DNA from: Amblyomma americanum
Lineage: Eukaryota > Arthropoda > Arachnida > Ixodida > Ixodidae
DNA: 64,000 bases
Assembly (NCBI RefSeq): GCF_052857255.1
Contig: NC_135505.1
Location: 41,253,864 to 41,317,863, forward strand
Reading direction: 5' to 3'
Below the pieces are notes generated by a model. That model searched no databases and was not told where the DNA came from. It saw nothing but the letters and a program-made list of their open reading frames with translations. A program made the position numbers and the translations under genes. Within the stretch, counting starts at the first letter, position 1, and every line of letters begins with the position of its first letter. Shown piece after piece: positions 33,043 through 45,335 of this stretch.

Positions 33043-36000
33043 CTATTTAGGACGTACAAAGCCAGATTCGAGTACTTTGTCCTGCCATGGTACACGGCCA
33101 TGATCACTGAGAAAGTACTGCATGAACTGTTCTCGCACTGTTTTCGCCCGAACTGTGTAGTTGTTGCTGCTGCACTTCCGGACATCTGAAAAGGAGGGAC
33201 CTGTGTAGGCATCAGATCTCCACTTGCCATGAATCACTTGCCCATCCTTCCCCACCCTGTCAACACCTACTGGAGAGCAATACTGAAAAATAGTGTCCTC
33301 TTCATCATCCAGTGTCCTCAGGTAGTTGTGCAAAACTACAACGGCGTATACTATAGCATCCAATGTTGTTGTACATATCCTGATATCCTGACGAAGGATC
33401 CTCCACCGGTTAGCCAAAATACCAAATGCATTCTCTACAATTCGCCTAGCTCGAGAAAGCCTGTAGTTAAATATCCTTCTTTCTGAATTTAAGTTTGCTC
33501 CTGGGAAAGGCCTCATGAGATTTTCAGAGAGGGGGAAGGCCTCATCTCCAACCATGACATAGGGAAGTGTTAAAGAAGTGCCTGGGAGCTGTCTTGGCTG
33601 TGGTATGGACAGGTGGCCTGCTTTTAACTTCTTCCCAAAGTCAGAGTTATTGAATAAGCCAGTGTCCCCACGAGAACCACACTCTCCAATGTCTACTAAG
33701 GTGAACCGATATTTGGCGTCACACACAGCAAGTAAGACTGTGCTGAAATTGCCCTTGTAGTTATGGAATAGACTTCCAGAGTTACCAGGCGCCTCTATAT
33801 CAATGTGTTTGCCGTCAATTGCTCCAATACAGTTTGGAAAGTTCCATTCTCTTTCAAATTCGGCAGCTATACGTCGCCAGTCGGCAGCTGTTGGGTGTGG
33901 AAGGTACAAGGGCTCGAGAACTTGCCGCAAGGCAAGGCAGGTTTGCCTCACTATACGGCCAGCCATGCTGTCAGAGATCCTGTACGACTTTGCTATTATC
34001 CTCATCGTGGAACCATGTGCCAGGTACCTGGAAGTACAGAAAGCTTAGTGAGAAGGATGAATCGAAAACACTGAACCCACATTAAACACATATTTAAGCC
34101 CATATATTACTAAATGAATAAGCAAGGACAGGTTTTGCTGTTGAAGGGTGTAAGCAAGAAATGCAAGTACATGCATGGCGCCAACCTTCAGATGAGTCTC
34201 AAACAGGTCAAGTGAGCATAAAATATACCTCCAGCAGCATTATTCTTGTATTCACCAGACTACTACTTCAGCAGCCTTGTCACGAGCTGCAATATAGGAC
34301 TGATCTCTTGGGATTCTTGCTGCCTGTTTCACCTCTACCTCACATCACAGAAGTGGTCTGCTGCTGAACAAACCAGTGAGCACATGGGCTAAGCGGTCGA
34401 GGACGAGAACCCAGCAAGGTTTTCCAGTGATATTGGATGCATAAGGTTCAATGCCCGAACATAGATCACTCAAAGAAATATCTGTGCTAATAGTGAGGCA
34501 TCAGATTTCATTTACCACTTTGAAAGGTTGAGATAACACAACCATTGCACTTCCTTGACTGAAGCAGATACAACTCGCAGATGTGAAGAAAAGGAAGACC
34601 TATGTTAACCTCACACGAGGGCACTTTGGAATGCGCCAGTGAGCACAGTGGTGGAGAAACTGGTTTGTAAACATCGCAAAACAAAGGCAGTCGACTGAAA
34701 ACAGCGTTACTGCAGCCTTAACTCTGAGCTAAAGCTGTTGGCATGCTGAAAGAATGAGCACACTTAGGCTGCTCACAGGAGCTAATCATCAGCATGTTCG
34801 AAAAATCATTCCGTGAGCACTCTTACATCGCAAAAGTTTAAAAAAATGAAGTTGTTAAGTATACACTGGCTGCCATTGGAAGGCTAGACCTCCAGCTGTA
34901 TGTACATAGGACACAAGCAGAACAAGACATTTTACACATTAAATTGTCTACTGTGAACTGTCGGCCAGAAGTGGACAATAAATGACAATATTTACCTACA
35001 TATGTGGAACACTACAAGAAAGGACCGGCATGTACATGTCTTAAGTTTTCATTATGCAATATGTACTGTTCACGGCACGATACTTCATGACACTGTACAG
35101 AAGGTTGAAGAAATGTAACATTAGCCCAACTTAACGTGAATGCTAGCTTCTCTCCGGCCGACAAACTGACTACCGTGCTTCTACGTGGCTCGATTAGGGG
35201 TCTGAGCAGCTCCACGAGACGGTCAAACCTGCACAATCACATGAGCGGAATGAAACGCTTGGCTGCAAAATTAAACAGATTAATGAAATGAATATCAAGC
35301 ATTTTCTGCAGACAAATACTGCATATGCGGTGCTGTATGGTGCACCCAGCAACGAGTGTCGAAATGCAGTGGTGTATGCACGCTATATCGACCGCGTATC
35401 AGCCCACATTTATTACTGCTGAAGCCGCGGCACTGCTGAACGCATGATGCCGTGCGGCCAAGCCAGAAAATTTGAAATTAAAGCAACAAACTTAAGGAAC
35501 CGCTGTCAACTCTGGTCTTTTTTCATGAGGACCACTCTCGAGCCTGCCTACGCGGTGTGTGCTCACTAACTTAACGATGCAAAGACGTCAATGCCTATGT
35601 AACAAATGTTTGCTCGCGTGAACACGTTTTCCATTCTAGGCTTGCTTCCTTATACTAAATTTACTTGTTATAAAGTGTTCACATGACGCGAAAACGCGCT
35701 TCCGCGCTCCCGCATTACCGCGAGTATCGGCATCTGCACCCGTCGAGAGCGTCCATGTGACAACGCGAACACACGTACGAAAAAGGCAAGGAAGGTATGA
35801 ACTTGCGCACTGTACCTTTCCACAGACATCCGGAAGTACTGGAAGAAGTCTGTGCCATCTCCATTTCTCATGTCCCGGACTAAAGTGAAGTACTCGCCCA
35901 GTTGGCGTCGATCTCGCAGAAGACGTCGTATAGGCTTGCGTCTACGCCTACGCTGCAGCTGGACGATTGCGTCGGCAGCGACGAATTGTGCAACTAATTG

Positions 36001-36105
36001 CCAGTTCACCCTGTTTGCGTTGGCCATGTACCCACGCAAAATCTCTACACAAGGGTCGCTGACGAGAGCCGCCGACAAAAGCAGGAACTTCAACACGCAC
36101 ACCAT
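33043..36105 (-). CDS. Harbinger transposase, copy 2 (HARBI1-like DDE nuclease), three exons
   Basis: Exons by homology to the first copy: 36105 (or Met at 36027) to 35816, 35228 to 35130, and 34027 to 33043. Exon 1 carries GEYFTLVRDMRNGDGTDFF and YFRMSVER. Exon 2 carries RFDRLVELLRPLIEP and GEKLAFTL. Exon 3 is one uninterrupted frame with the whole catalytic domain: Asp in IGAIDGKHIDI, Asp in LVDIGECGSRGDTGLF, Glu in IVENAFGILANRW, plus GDEAFPL and RIFNYRLSRARR. The first junction is canonical (GAAAG/GTACAG). At the second, the frame-correct exon end (GTTAAG) is followed by TTGGGC, not GT, unlike AAG/GTAACT in copy 1. Catalytic residues are all present, but splicing of this copy is doubtful. 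Confidence 0.82.
34028..35129 (-). other. Intron 2 of the copy 2 transposase
   Basis: AT-rich, no recognised motif, no nested element noticed. The acceptor is CTTCCAG/G at 34027-34028, and the donor side is non-canonical. Confidence 0.5.
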
Positions 36106-36548
36106 GGCGATGCCGAAGCGCAGCCTACTAGGCGTAGGTGCAGGTCGCCGAGGAACGGAAAAAAGTACCACGTGACCACGAAAAGAGGTTATTATTTGGG
36201 GGGGGGGGGTGCTCGTACGGGAAGTAGGTAGGAAAGGGGGGGTGGAAGCGCAGTGTGCAGGGATATCGGGGTTTGGAGAGGGGGGCAGGAAAGGAGGCAA
36301 GGGAGAAGGTAGTCGGGCGCATACCGATCTGCCCCTTCGGATGCGGGAGCCCGTTTCGGCGCGTGGAGCGATGCTGGCGGTGCGCTCACGCCGGCTAGGT
36401 TGCCACCAGCCGGAGAAGGCTATTGGACAGACGGATATGCCCGGCGCGCCAATCGGCATGCTGGGACCATCCGCCTCGCTCGCAAGCGCCAAAGTGATCG
36501 TACAACACCTTTCCGCCTCACGTCCGCCTGGCGGCCGAAAACTGGCGG

Positions 36549-36604
36549 ACCGCTCCCGAAGCGGACGAGGCGGAAGGCGCTCCGAAACGATCGTACAACG
36601 GCCC
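36549..36604 (-). repeat. Right terminal inverted repeat of Harbinger copy 2
   Basis: Complement of 28521-28576. A second partial motif (GATCGTACAAC) lies inside at about 36498-36508 and may be a subterminal transposase site. Confidence 0.85.
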
Positions 36605-36607
36605 TTC

Positions 36608-37112
36608 CTCGACGCGCGGGCGAGCGCCGGCGGTGGTCAGTCACTTCAGGTTGGCGACACCACGCCAGGCGCGAACAGTCCGGCCGCTCCGACGCGGCTC
36701 AGCGGCTGCGAAAGGAGTAGCGCATGCGCAGACTGCGCAGAACGTTCGACGCGCTATCTCTCGTAGGCTTGCGAAGCAGCGCCACCCCGAGGAGCACGCG
36801 GAACCGGTCTGGCCGGACCGGCGGCGGCTGGCGCACTCGGCACGAAATAGAGACATGCTCCAAGTCTCCGCCAGCGAGGTCAGAATGCGCCGAAGCCGCC
36901 GAACGCGTCGGCGGTCAAGCGCAGTTGGAGGAGTATTCTCCTTTTCACTGTTTACAAACACGCGCCTCTGGCGCTCATTGGCTGCTCCCACTAAACTTCC
37001 GGCGAAGAACTTCCGGCAGTGTTTTTCAGGCGGCGCGATACGGAGACCCCGACTATCCGTGCGTGTTTTGAGGCTGTGCTTACGTTCATTGTGCGTCGCT
37101 TGTACAAAAATA
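36608..37112 (+). promoter_or_regulatory. GC-rich 5' region of the SWIM/YqaJ gene
   Basis: A CpG-rich stretch between the Harbinger right end and the first ATG of the gene, with GCGCATGCGCAGACTGCGCA near 36719-36738 (NRF1-like palindrome). A promoter role is inferred from position and composition only. Confidence 0.35.
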
Positions 37113-39539
37113 ATGTCAAGTGATTATTTTAAGAAGCTGGACACCGAGGCGCAAGTGCGGTACCGCGCGAAACTTTCGTTCAGAGGCGAGGAGCTGCCTG
37201 ACGCTCTCGACGACGACGTTGTCCGGTTCGCCTTTACATCGGGCCCGCGAAATCTGCCGCCTGTGACAGCAGCAGATATTTATTTGTATCTTGTGGAAGG
37301 CGTGTGTTTTTACACAAACGAACAGTTTAAGTCTTACAAACTTGAAGATGCGTACAACGCATTCATATGCGGGAAGGTGAAGCAAGTGAAATCTTTCAAG
37401 GCGGGAGCGCACGGAGACGGCGTTGTTGTTATTGCGGCGACTGTGGAAGCCAGTCAAACGCTTTCGAAGTCTTACAAGGCGTGGTGCATCGTGAAGGAGG
37501 ATGGAACCGTCGAAAGTGCGCATTGCACTTGCGTGGCCGGGTAAGTAGGCGAATCATAATAAGAGCTACAATGCCATGAGCCTTTACCTTGCCTTATTTT
37601 TCATTTTTATGAATCAAACCACAAAGAATGGAGACTTTCCCGTTTTCGAAAATTCTGTACTAGTTGCGTTACAGCTCAGAAAAGCGCTACTGTTCGCCTA
37701 ACTATGCGCGTGTAATGAAATGTTTGCCATACTGCCGTAATTCGTCATTGTAAACTTTGTTTCCTGTGCTAACAGCCGCCCGAGCGCGGCTTTATCGCTT
37801 TGCTCGCCACATGCAGATTTGTCCAGAATTATCTCGTTTTTTTTTGTGACACGCTGCCGCATCTGGGCTGTTCTAGATTGTACTTGTCATTTGTAACATG
37901 TTATCTGTAACTTTCCATACTGTCTTTAAATTCAACTCGGCCCAGTGCTGTCAGTAGTCTATTTCGAGGATCGCCGAGAGCGCTTGTGATCACCGACGCA
38001 TATTATTCATTCGTGGGGCGCAACTCAGCCCAATAATCCGTTTGTTCAGGCAGCTGTTATTGGTCTCCATGCATGTCTGCTTTATTAAAGCCACTACTTT
38101 GCGACAATATTCATGTCATAGTTAGCCAGATCATTTGTCGATGCTTGACTGCATGATGTTGCATTCATCCTAATCGAGTTGCCTTGTGGATGACAAAAAT
38201 CGTCAAATCTCACCCTCCAGCATCCTTTTGTACAAGGCATTTAAACTTTTTCAAGGGCCGCACTTCTCACCAATAATTACAGTTGTTTGTGAACTTTTTA
38301 TTTCTCATGTTTCCTCTTATTTTTCAGCCTTGGGGAATGCTGCACACACGTGGCTGCACTCTTGTTTAGAGTTGAGGCAACTGCGCAGTATGGCCTGAAT
38401 GACCCGTCCCCAACTGATGTTGCATGTAAATGGATTGAGGCATCAAAGGGAAGCACAGTAAGTCTTTGTTTTCATTCTGCCATGAACAGAGTTGTGAGCA
38501 AAATTGTAATTGACACTGAACTTTCCACAGGCAACACCAGTCTCGGAGATTGAATTTTTTAAGCCCAAAATAGGCCGTGCACCCCCCCAAGTCAGCGAGG
38601 CACCAGACTACTCAGTACCAGTGCTCACGGATGAGCAAGTGTCAAGGTTTCTTCATCAAGTGAAGGTAAGGACTTCTCATTAAATAAATTTTGATACATA
38701 CGTAGAGAAAGGACACACACAAAAAATGCTGACTTTTTGTGCAACTGTAAAGAACCAGATCCACTGACATTGCAAATAGGGCACAAATTCCAATACTGTT
38801 TTTTCAGGAAATTGCACCAAACACTTTGATCCTGACTTCAATCTCTGAGAGCGAGGACAGATTCTGCCCCTGAGACAGCTGCCCTGAAACCTGTACGAGT
38901 GGGCAGATGCAAGCAACTCTCTGCGAAACCGGCCCTTGCTGAAATATACCAAGACCTCGACATAGACGAGGGAAATAAAAGTGGAACTGACAGCTGCATG
39001 CTGTAGTGAAATTGAGGAAGCTACTCGAGGCCAAGCAAGGTCACCAAGATAGCTACAAGAACGTCGAGGGAGGATCACTGCCTCTGTAATGCACCGTGTC
39101 GCAGCATGCAACACAGGTGCAGCAGGCCTTGTTGCGGAGATTATGGGATACGTGAAGACGCCTCAAGTTTCCAACCTGCGGTGGGGCTCCGAAACAGAGG
39201 AGAAAGCTGTGCAGGCATTTATAGAAACGGATTCTCAAAAACATGTGGACTTCATTGTTCGAGACTGTGGTCTTTTTATTGCAAGGAGCACGCCTTTTAT
39301 TGGAGCATCTCCAGATGCACTAGTGTCTTGTTCATGCTGTCCAAAATCAGTACTAGAAGTGAAATGCCCTGCAACTATGAAAGATGCTTCACTGACGAAG
39401 GGCTTAACTAAACTGGCATATCTGAATGAAGACTTGCAGCTCAAGCATAACCATGCCTATTAGACACAAATTCAGGCTCAAATGGCTCTAACTGGGCTGT
39501 GTCAGGCATATTTTGTGGTATTTACAAGTTCCTCTCTAA
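37113..39539 (+). pseudogene. SWIM zinc finger plus YqaJ-type nuclease gene, inactivated
   Basis: YqaJ-domain proteins are lambda-exonuclease-like recombinases. Copies fused to a SWIM finger are common in invertebrates. Exons: 37113-37540, 38328-38457, 38531-38665, 38808 onward, with clean GT/AG sites. The SWIM motif is split by intron 1: HCTC on one side and CCTH on the other (CxC...CxH). The nuclease region near 39140-39480 keeps GSETEEKAV, FIGASPDALVSC and VLEVKCP, matching the catalytic Glu, Asp and Glu-x-Lys. Damage: TGA at 38871 with the protein continuing in another frame, TAG at about 39003, TAG just before LQERRGRITAS where this family has Trp, and TAG after NHAY at about 39461. A Gypsy LTR then truncates it at 39540. 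It is not expected to make active nuclease. Confidence 0.78.
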
Positions 39540-40370
39540 TGTGACGTTCCTTGTGTGTGCTACGATGTTCCGCGTTCGACGGCGCGGCGTAGACGGAGAC
39601 CCAGATGACAGCGGCATCATCAATTACCCAGCCATGCTCTTTGAGAGTGACGACCAGAACGAAGGGGTTTAAGCCCAACCGGATCCAACCGGACCCGCCG
39701 CCGCCGCCGCGGGGAAACGGGCTTTATCCTCCCCAATTGGCGTGGCGGTTCCAGGGGCAGCCCTCCCGAGCACATCCCAGGACAAGGGAACTGTCAGCGG
39801 GCCAGAGCGCGCCTTACCTTGAGGAGCGAGTGTCAGTTGATGGATGGAGGACGGAAGCCGGTGACCCGCGGGAACTGTCAGCGGGCCAGAGCGCGCCTTA
39901 CCACAGCCGACGCTATGCGCTACCTCGAAGACAACCTTCTTTCCCTCGGACTCAACACGTGAGGGGGGCGAGACCATAAGTGCGGTGGTATGTTTGTGCG
40001 CCCAAGTGAAAGCCCTAGCCCCCCTCATTCCCCTCCGGCGGGGGCGTCCTCACCCTAGGGAGTGTGGAGAAGAGGATATAAAAATCGACAAGCAGTACGG
40101 AAGAGAACGCTCAGGACGACATCGTTCGCCAAGAGGGCCTTCAGCGCCGAAGCCCGACGGCGTGCAGCTTCTGCCAGCAACCGCTCGAGCCCAACTCCGG
40201 AGCCAATCCATCGCCCCCATGAAGTCGTCGGCACGTAAGCTCGGACGCCTCAGCCTCTGAATCTTAATCATGTATAATTATTGAATATATCTGTTTGTTT
40301 AAACTGAGCCATACAGTGTCTCTTTGCCTCTCCGTCCCGTGTGGACCTGCGCATTATGGGGGTCATCACA
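39540..40370 (+). repeat. Gypsy 5' LTR (831 bp)
   Basis: Begins TGTGACGTTCC and ends GGGGGTCATCACA. It contains a short internal duplication (GGGCCAGAGCGCGCCTTACC at about 39799 and 39880) and a TATAAAA box near 40077. It lacks most of the 600-bp block found in the 3' LTR. Confidence 0.88.
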
Positions 40371-40371
40371 C

Positions 40372-40389
40372 TGGTGTCAGAAGGGGGGT
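40372..40389 (+). promoter_or_regulatory. Gypsy primer binding site
   Basis: TGGTGTCAGAAGGGGGG starts one base after the LTR. TGGTGTCAGAAG is the primer-site start of invertebrate Gypsy elements that I recall as using tRNA-Leu or tRNA-Ser. The tRNA identity is inference. Confidence 0.6.
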
Positions 40390-40527
40390 TTCAAAAGCAA
40401 ATGTCCTCTGAATGCTGTGACATTCATGACTTCAAAATTGTAATCAAAAGGGAATCACGGGACTGATTGTGGGACTTTTACCCCCATTTGAGAGGCTTGA
40501 GGCACTGGAGGGCTTGAGAAAAAAAAA

Positions 40528-41469
40528 ATGTCTGTATCTGAGGGAGCTCCCACTCCACAGCCGTCGCTCGGAGCAAGCATGCTGGCATTATGAAGCGTCA
40601 TTCCGACGTTTACGGGAGATAAGACAGGGGTTCCAATCTGCGATTTCTTTTCCATGCTAGAAGAGATTGGCGAAATGGGGGGATGGTCCGATGCTCAAAT
40701 GCTGGGAATGGCGAGGTGTAAGATGGCAGGAGCTGCTCATGATTTTGCATGGCGAGACGAAAAAGTAAAATCCACAAAATCATTTGCGGAATTTAAGAAG
40801 CTCGCGTTTGAGCATTTCGACACTGAACCACGTCACGTGCGGGTACAGAGGTTCCGTGACGCCGGACAGATGGTAGGGGAGGACGTGCGAACGTTTGCGT
40901 CGCGGCTTCAGCGCTTAGCGCGCGATACGTTAAGCAGGGAGGAGGAAGGAGACCAGCTAAAGAAGAAATGCGCGGAGGATATCCTTAAAGAGGAAATGAC
41001 CGCTTTGTTCGTGGCTGGTCTGCAAGACCCCGTGCGCCGGTTCGTGCTCTCGCGCAAGCCGAGCAATTTCGACCAAGCCGTGGAGGCCGCATTGGATGAG
41101 GAACAAAATGAGGCGTTAACGACAGCCGCAGCGAGAGTACGCGTCATAGAGAGAGCGGTGCTCAACCCTGAGGTTGCTCTCTTGACAGAGCGGTTAGATC
41201 GCTTAGAACAGCTGCTATCTCAGCAGGTAGAACGCCAGGTTGAAGCGCGCGCTCAACAGCGCCCATTCGCTGGAAACCGGAGACCGCCACAAAGCTACAG
41301 GTGCGGTATGCGAGATTTTGAAGAAATCGTATGCTTCGCTTGCCAGGGTCGCGGACACATCGCCAGGTTCTGCCAAAACGTGCGCCGTGGGGAGCCACAA
41401 AGAGAAGCAGGCGAGACACGCCCTAAGCAAGCCTACAGCGGGGCTCCAGATACCGAGACAAAAAACTAG
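40528..41469 (+). pseudogene. Gypsy gag (capsid and nucleocapsid), one early stop
   Basis: Packages element RNA into cytoplasmic particles. From the ATG at 40528 (MSVSEGAPTPQPSLG) the frame meets TGA at 40591, codon 22, then stays open to 41469. A shorter product could start at Met 40654. The capsid-like region includes WSDAQMLGMARCKMAG and FEHFDTEPRHVRVQRFR. A helical charged region (LLTERLDRLEQLLSQQVERQVE) precedes one CCHC zinc knuckle (CFACQGRGHIARFC), the nucleocapsid hallmark. pol lies about 45 bp downstream, with the protease frame beginning near 41514. Confidence 0.82.
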
Positions 41470-44400
41470 ATAGTCCTCCCCAGCCTGAGGAGCGTGGGGA
41501 GGGAGCAGTTTGTGTGGCCGACGAGGCATGCCCTGTTGTGCGTTGCAAGTTAAATGGTTGTTGCATGGAATTGTTGATAGATACGGGGTCAAAGGTGACA
41601 TTGCTTAAGGAGAGCAGTTTTAACACGCTTCGAAGGAAGGGGGACCGCGAGGTGTTGGAAGCGTCTGGTGGTATGGCAACCAAATTTGTAGGCATAACGG
41701 GGGATCCTCTTGGCATAAGTGGACTCTACCGGTTACACTTCTCTCTCGGCGGAATTGCATTGGAGCACCCCTGCTACGTATGCCCGGACACGGTGTCTCT
41801 GCCAAACGGAGTGTCAGGTATATTAGGGCAGGATGTTTTGAGAAAAGGGAAGGTAGTAGTCTCATTCTCTGAGGAAGAGGTTAATGCGGGCGGATCAAAA
41901 GTTCCGTTTTTGAACAGGAGAGGGGCTGAGATTCGCATTACCGATATTGACACCCGTCAAACAGTGGGATCATTGGAGAAGGTATATTCGCGGGTTGCCG
42001 TCAGGCTGGTCGATGAGGCGGTCGTCCTTCCTTGGTCGGAGCACATTTTGTACGCATTTTTGCCTTCAGATATATAGAGGGCGGCGCCGTGGGAGTGCTT
42101 GAGCCGGTCGACTCTCTCAGCAATGGCCTGAAGGCAGCCGCGTGCCTCGTGACAGTTAATGACGCCCACAGAGTGCCCCTACGGGTGGTTAACTGTAGCC
42201 AGCAGCCACTGAGCCTTCCTAAGAACAAAACATTGGCTTTCTTCACCTCTGCGATAGAGAAACGTGAGCCCACCGATACGGTACTCGCAACTGTAGAGCA
42301 TGCTAGTCCTTCGGCTGCTCCAAAGGTGTCGTTCGATCTTTCTCACGTAAAATCCAGGGAGAGGGAGGCTCTGGCTGGTTTGCTGAACGACTACTCGGAG
42401 GTATTCGCCGCGTCCAACCTGGATTTGGGCTGCTGTGGCGTTATAAAGCACAGGATAGAAACCGGCACTTCATCGCCCGTTTACCAGCGTGCGTACAGGA
42501 TTCCTTACTCCCAACGCGAGGAGATGGAGCGGCAGGTGCAGGACCTGATTGATCGCGGCATTGTCGAACACTCAAAGTCACCCTGGGGAGCAACAGCACT
42601 ATTGGTGGAAAAGCCAGATGGCTCGTATCGATTGGTAGTGGACTACCGCAAACTAAATGCCGTAACTCGCATCGATCCATACCCCATCCCCAATATACAG
42701 GAGACGCTTTCTCAGCTGGTCTCTGCCAGGTACTTCACGGTAGTGGACATGGCGGCGGGATTCTGGCAGATAGCAATGGATCCGGCAGATGCCGAGAAAA
42801 CGGCATTCAACACGCCCTCAGGGCACTATGAATGGAAAAGAATGCCGATGGGTCTGGCCAACAGCCCTGCTGTCTGGCAGAGAACCGCTGATGTCATCCT
42901 GGCAGGTCTTCTGGGGAGGCTGTCCTTCGTGTATATGGATGACATAATCATATACAGTGACAGTTTTGAGAACGATTTGCGCGATATTGAGCAGGTTTTG
43001 GTGCGACTAAGAGGAGCGAGTCTCAAGCTGAAGCCCTCTAAGTGCCAATTCCTCAAAAACGAGGTGAAATACCTCGGGCACGTTGTTTCAGCTGACGGCG
43101 TGCGACCGGACCCTGAGAAACTAAGGTGTGTCTCGGATTTTCCATCCCCGACTAGCGTCCGCCAGGTCCGGCTGTTTCTCGGCCTGATCGGTTACTACCG
43201 AAGGCACATAGAGGAGTTCGCCAAGCTCGCTAAGCCGCTCACCGCCTTAACAGCCAAAAATGTCGCCTTTCGCTGGGACGAAAACGCGGAAGATGCTTTT
43301 GGGGCCCTGAAAAGGAAGCTAATGAGTGCACCGCTGTTGCGCCACCCGGATTTTAATTTGCCCTTCGTTATGGCCACAGATGCGTCAAAGTTCGCAGTTG
43401 GTGCCGTGCTATCTCAGGTTATCGAGGGCAAAGAACATCCCGTTGCTTTTGCTAGCCGACAGCTGAGCCCCACAGAGCAAAAGTACGGAGCTACGGAAAG
43501 GGAGTGCCTCGCCGTTGTCTGGGTAGTAAAGCACTTCAGATGCTACCTTTACGGCCCCAAATTCAAGCTAGTCACAGACTGCCATCCTCTGAAATCGGTG
43601 ATGAGTGTCAGGGACCCTAGCTCGCGACTCGCTAGATGGAATCTACACCTGCAGGAATACTGCTTTGAAGTTGAGCACAAGTCAGGAAAGACATCTGAAT
43701 GCTGATGCACTCAGCCGCACAGCTGCCGTGGCAGCTATAGATGAGTTTCTCCCCGTAGTCGACCCCGCCGAATTATGCACAGAGCAGTGCAAAGATCCTG
43801 ACCTGAAGCGAATAATCGAAAGCTTAGAGGGCGCACCGTCTCACCCCGAACAGCTAGGTTATTTCATTGGCAAAGACGGCACCCTGTGTCGGCGCACGAG
43901 GCCAACCAGGAAAGGGAGACCAGAGAAAACCGCTTGGGAGAGAGTCGTCATACCTCGGTCGTGGACAGAAAGGGTTCTTCGCGCGTTTCACGATGCGCCA
44001 TGCGCCGGTCATTTTGGCGTAGCGAAGACACGCAGGCGTGTGGAGCGTTTGTACTTTTGGAGTGGCATGCGACAGGATGTTAGAGACTACTGTGCGAAGT
44101 GTCATTCCTGTCTCGAAAGAAAAACACCCAAGGGACGAAGACCAGCTCCAATTCAGCCATTCCCTGAGGTTTCGGCTCCCTTCGAGCGGACAGGTATGGA
44201 CATAATGGGCCCATTGCCCACGACCACTTCCGGAAACAAGTACATTTTAGTATTTGTCGATCACCTTTCAAAATACGCGGAAGCGGTAGCACTCCCAGAT
44301 CAGAAGGCAGACACGGTTGCAAGAGCATTTGTCGAACAGATCGTGCTCCGACATGGACCCCCGAGGCAACTCTTGACAGATCGGGGAACGAACTTCGTGT

Positions 44401-45335
44401 CGCAGCTAATGAGGAGAGTTTGCGAGCTGCTTAAGATCGCTAAGAAGCAGACAACACCGTACCATCCGGCTTGCAACGGCGCGGTGGAGCGACTGAACTA
44501 AACCGTGGCCGGGTTCCTGTCGCATTTTGTTTCGCGCGACCAGCGGGACTGGGACTTGTGGCTCCCGTATGCAATGTTTGCCTACAATTCCGCAGCACAC
44601 GAGAGCACGGGCGAATCGCCATTCTTTCTTCTCTACGGCCGAGACCCGGACCAGCCTAGTGAAGTGCCAGAGGGCCCCCGTCGTGTCCCATACGCTTCAC
44701 TGGACGACTATAAGGTTGAGCTAGAATCGCGCTTGCAAGTGGCGAGGGACATCGCAAAGGAGTCCTTAAAGAAAGCGGCGAAGCGCAGGAAGGAGGTGCA
44801 CGATCGCAGTGCTAGAGACGCGCCGTTTGATGTGGGGGACAGCGTGTACATTGAAAACTGCCAAAGGCAGATTGGGCTAGCTCGTAAGTTCCAGACGAAG
44901 TGGAGAGGACCGTGCGAGGTTGTCGAGAAGCTTTCTCCGGTAAACTTCAGAGTCCGAGACGTGAACCGGCGCTTGATAAGGATACACGCAAATCGCCTCA
45001 AGTCGGCACCGGTTCAGTATTCACGAAATGAGGAAAGGGAAAGCGCGGATTTTGATGGGGACAGAAGTGAAGCGGAGCGCGCAGATAGTTCGCAAGAAAC
45101 GCCCTCTCCTGCATCTGTTCGGCAGGCGCCAGAGGTGACGGCCAGAATGCCACCGGATTTACTTCATGCATTGCTAGAAGAAGAAGCGCGCGAGGTTGCC
45201 GCGCAGATAACGCCAGGAGAGGCTCCTGCCACGAGCCCTCGCGAGTCCCAAAGCAGACAAAGGGGCACAGACTTACTTAGTATGACTCATGAAGGCCGAT
45301 ATCCGCTGCGAAATCGGAAAGCTAAGTCGGACTAA
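41470..45335 (+). pseudogene. Gypsy pol: protease, reverse transcriptase, RNase H, integrase, with two frame changes and one stop
   Basis: Protease: ELLIDTGSKVTLL and GILGQDVL (41514-42077). After a frame change around 42050-42075 the RT follows: LVVDYRKLNAVTRIDPYPIP, FTVVDMAAGFWQI, and the active site SFVYMDDIIIYSD. RNase H has FVMATDASKFAVGAVL and QKYGATERECLAVVWVVKHFRCYL. A second frame change near 43695, just after EHKSGKT, precedes the integrase. This has an HHCC finger ending CAKCHSC and catalytic Asp, Asp and Glu in GMDIMGPLP, LLTDRGTNF and CNGAVERLN. A TAA at 44500-44502 interrupts right after ERLN, and the same frame then continues to 45335, including LARKFQTKWRGPCEV (GPY/F-like). 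The breaks mean a full polyprotein cannot be made. Confidence 0.88.

Larger units (their letters stand above)
28521..36604. mobile_element. Harbinger transposon, copy 2 (8.1 kb, different subfamily)
   Basis: The left end GGGCCGTTGTACGATCGTTT (28521) is repeated inverted at the right end (to 36604). The match extends about 56 bp with two mismatches. TTC flanks both ends (28518-28520, 36605-36607), consistent with a 3-bp target duplication, though TTC is not the usual TWA. The only recognised gene is the minus-strand transposase. I could not find the expected MADF/Myb partner between 28.8 and 33 kb, so it is decayed or lost. Confidence 0.8.

Noticed and set aside
36209..36766. 185-codon plus-strand frame at the Harbinger-2 right end
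   Set aside because: Runs through the terminal inverted repeat in GC-rich DNA, has no motif and is antisense to the transposase side.
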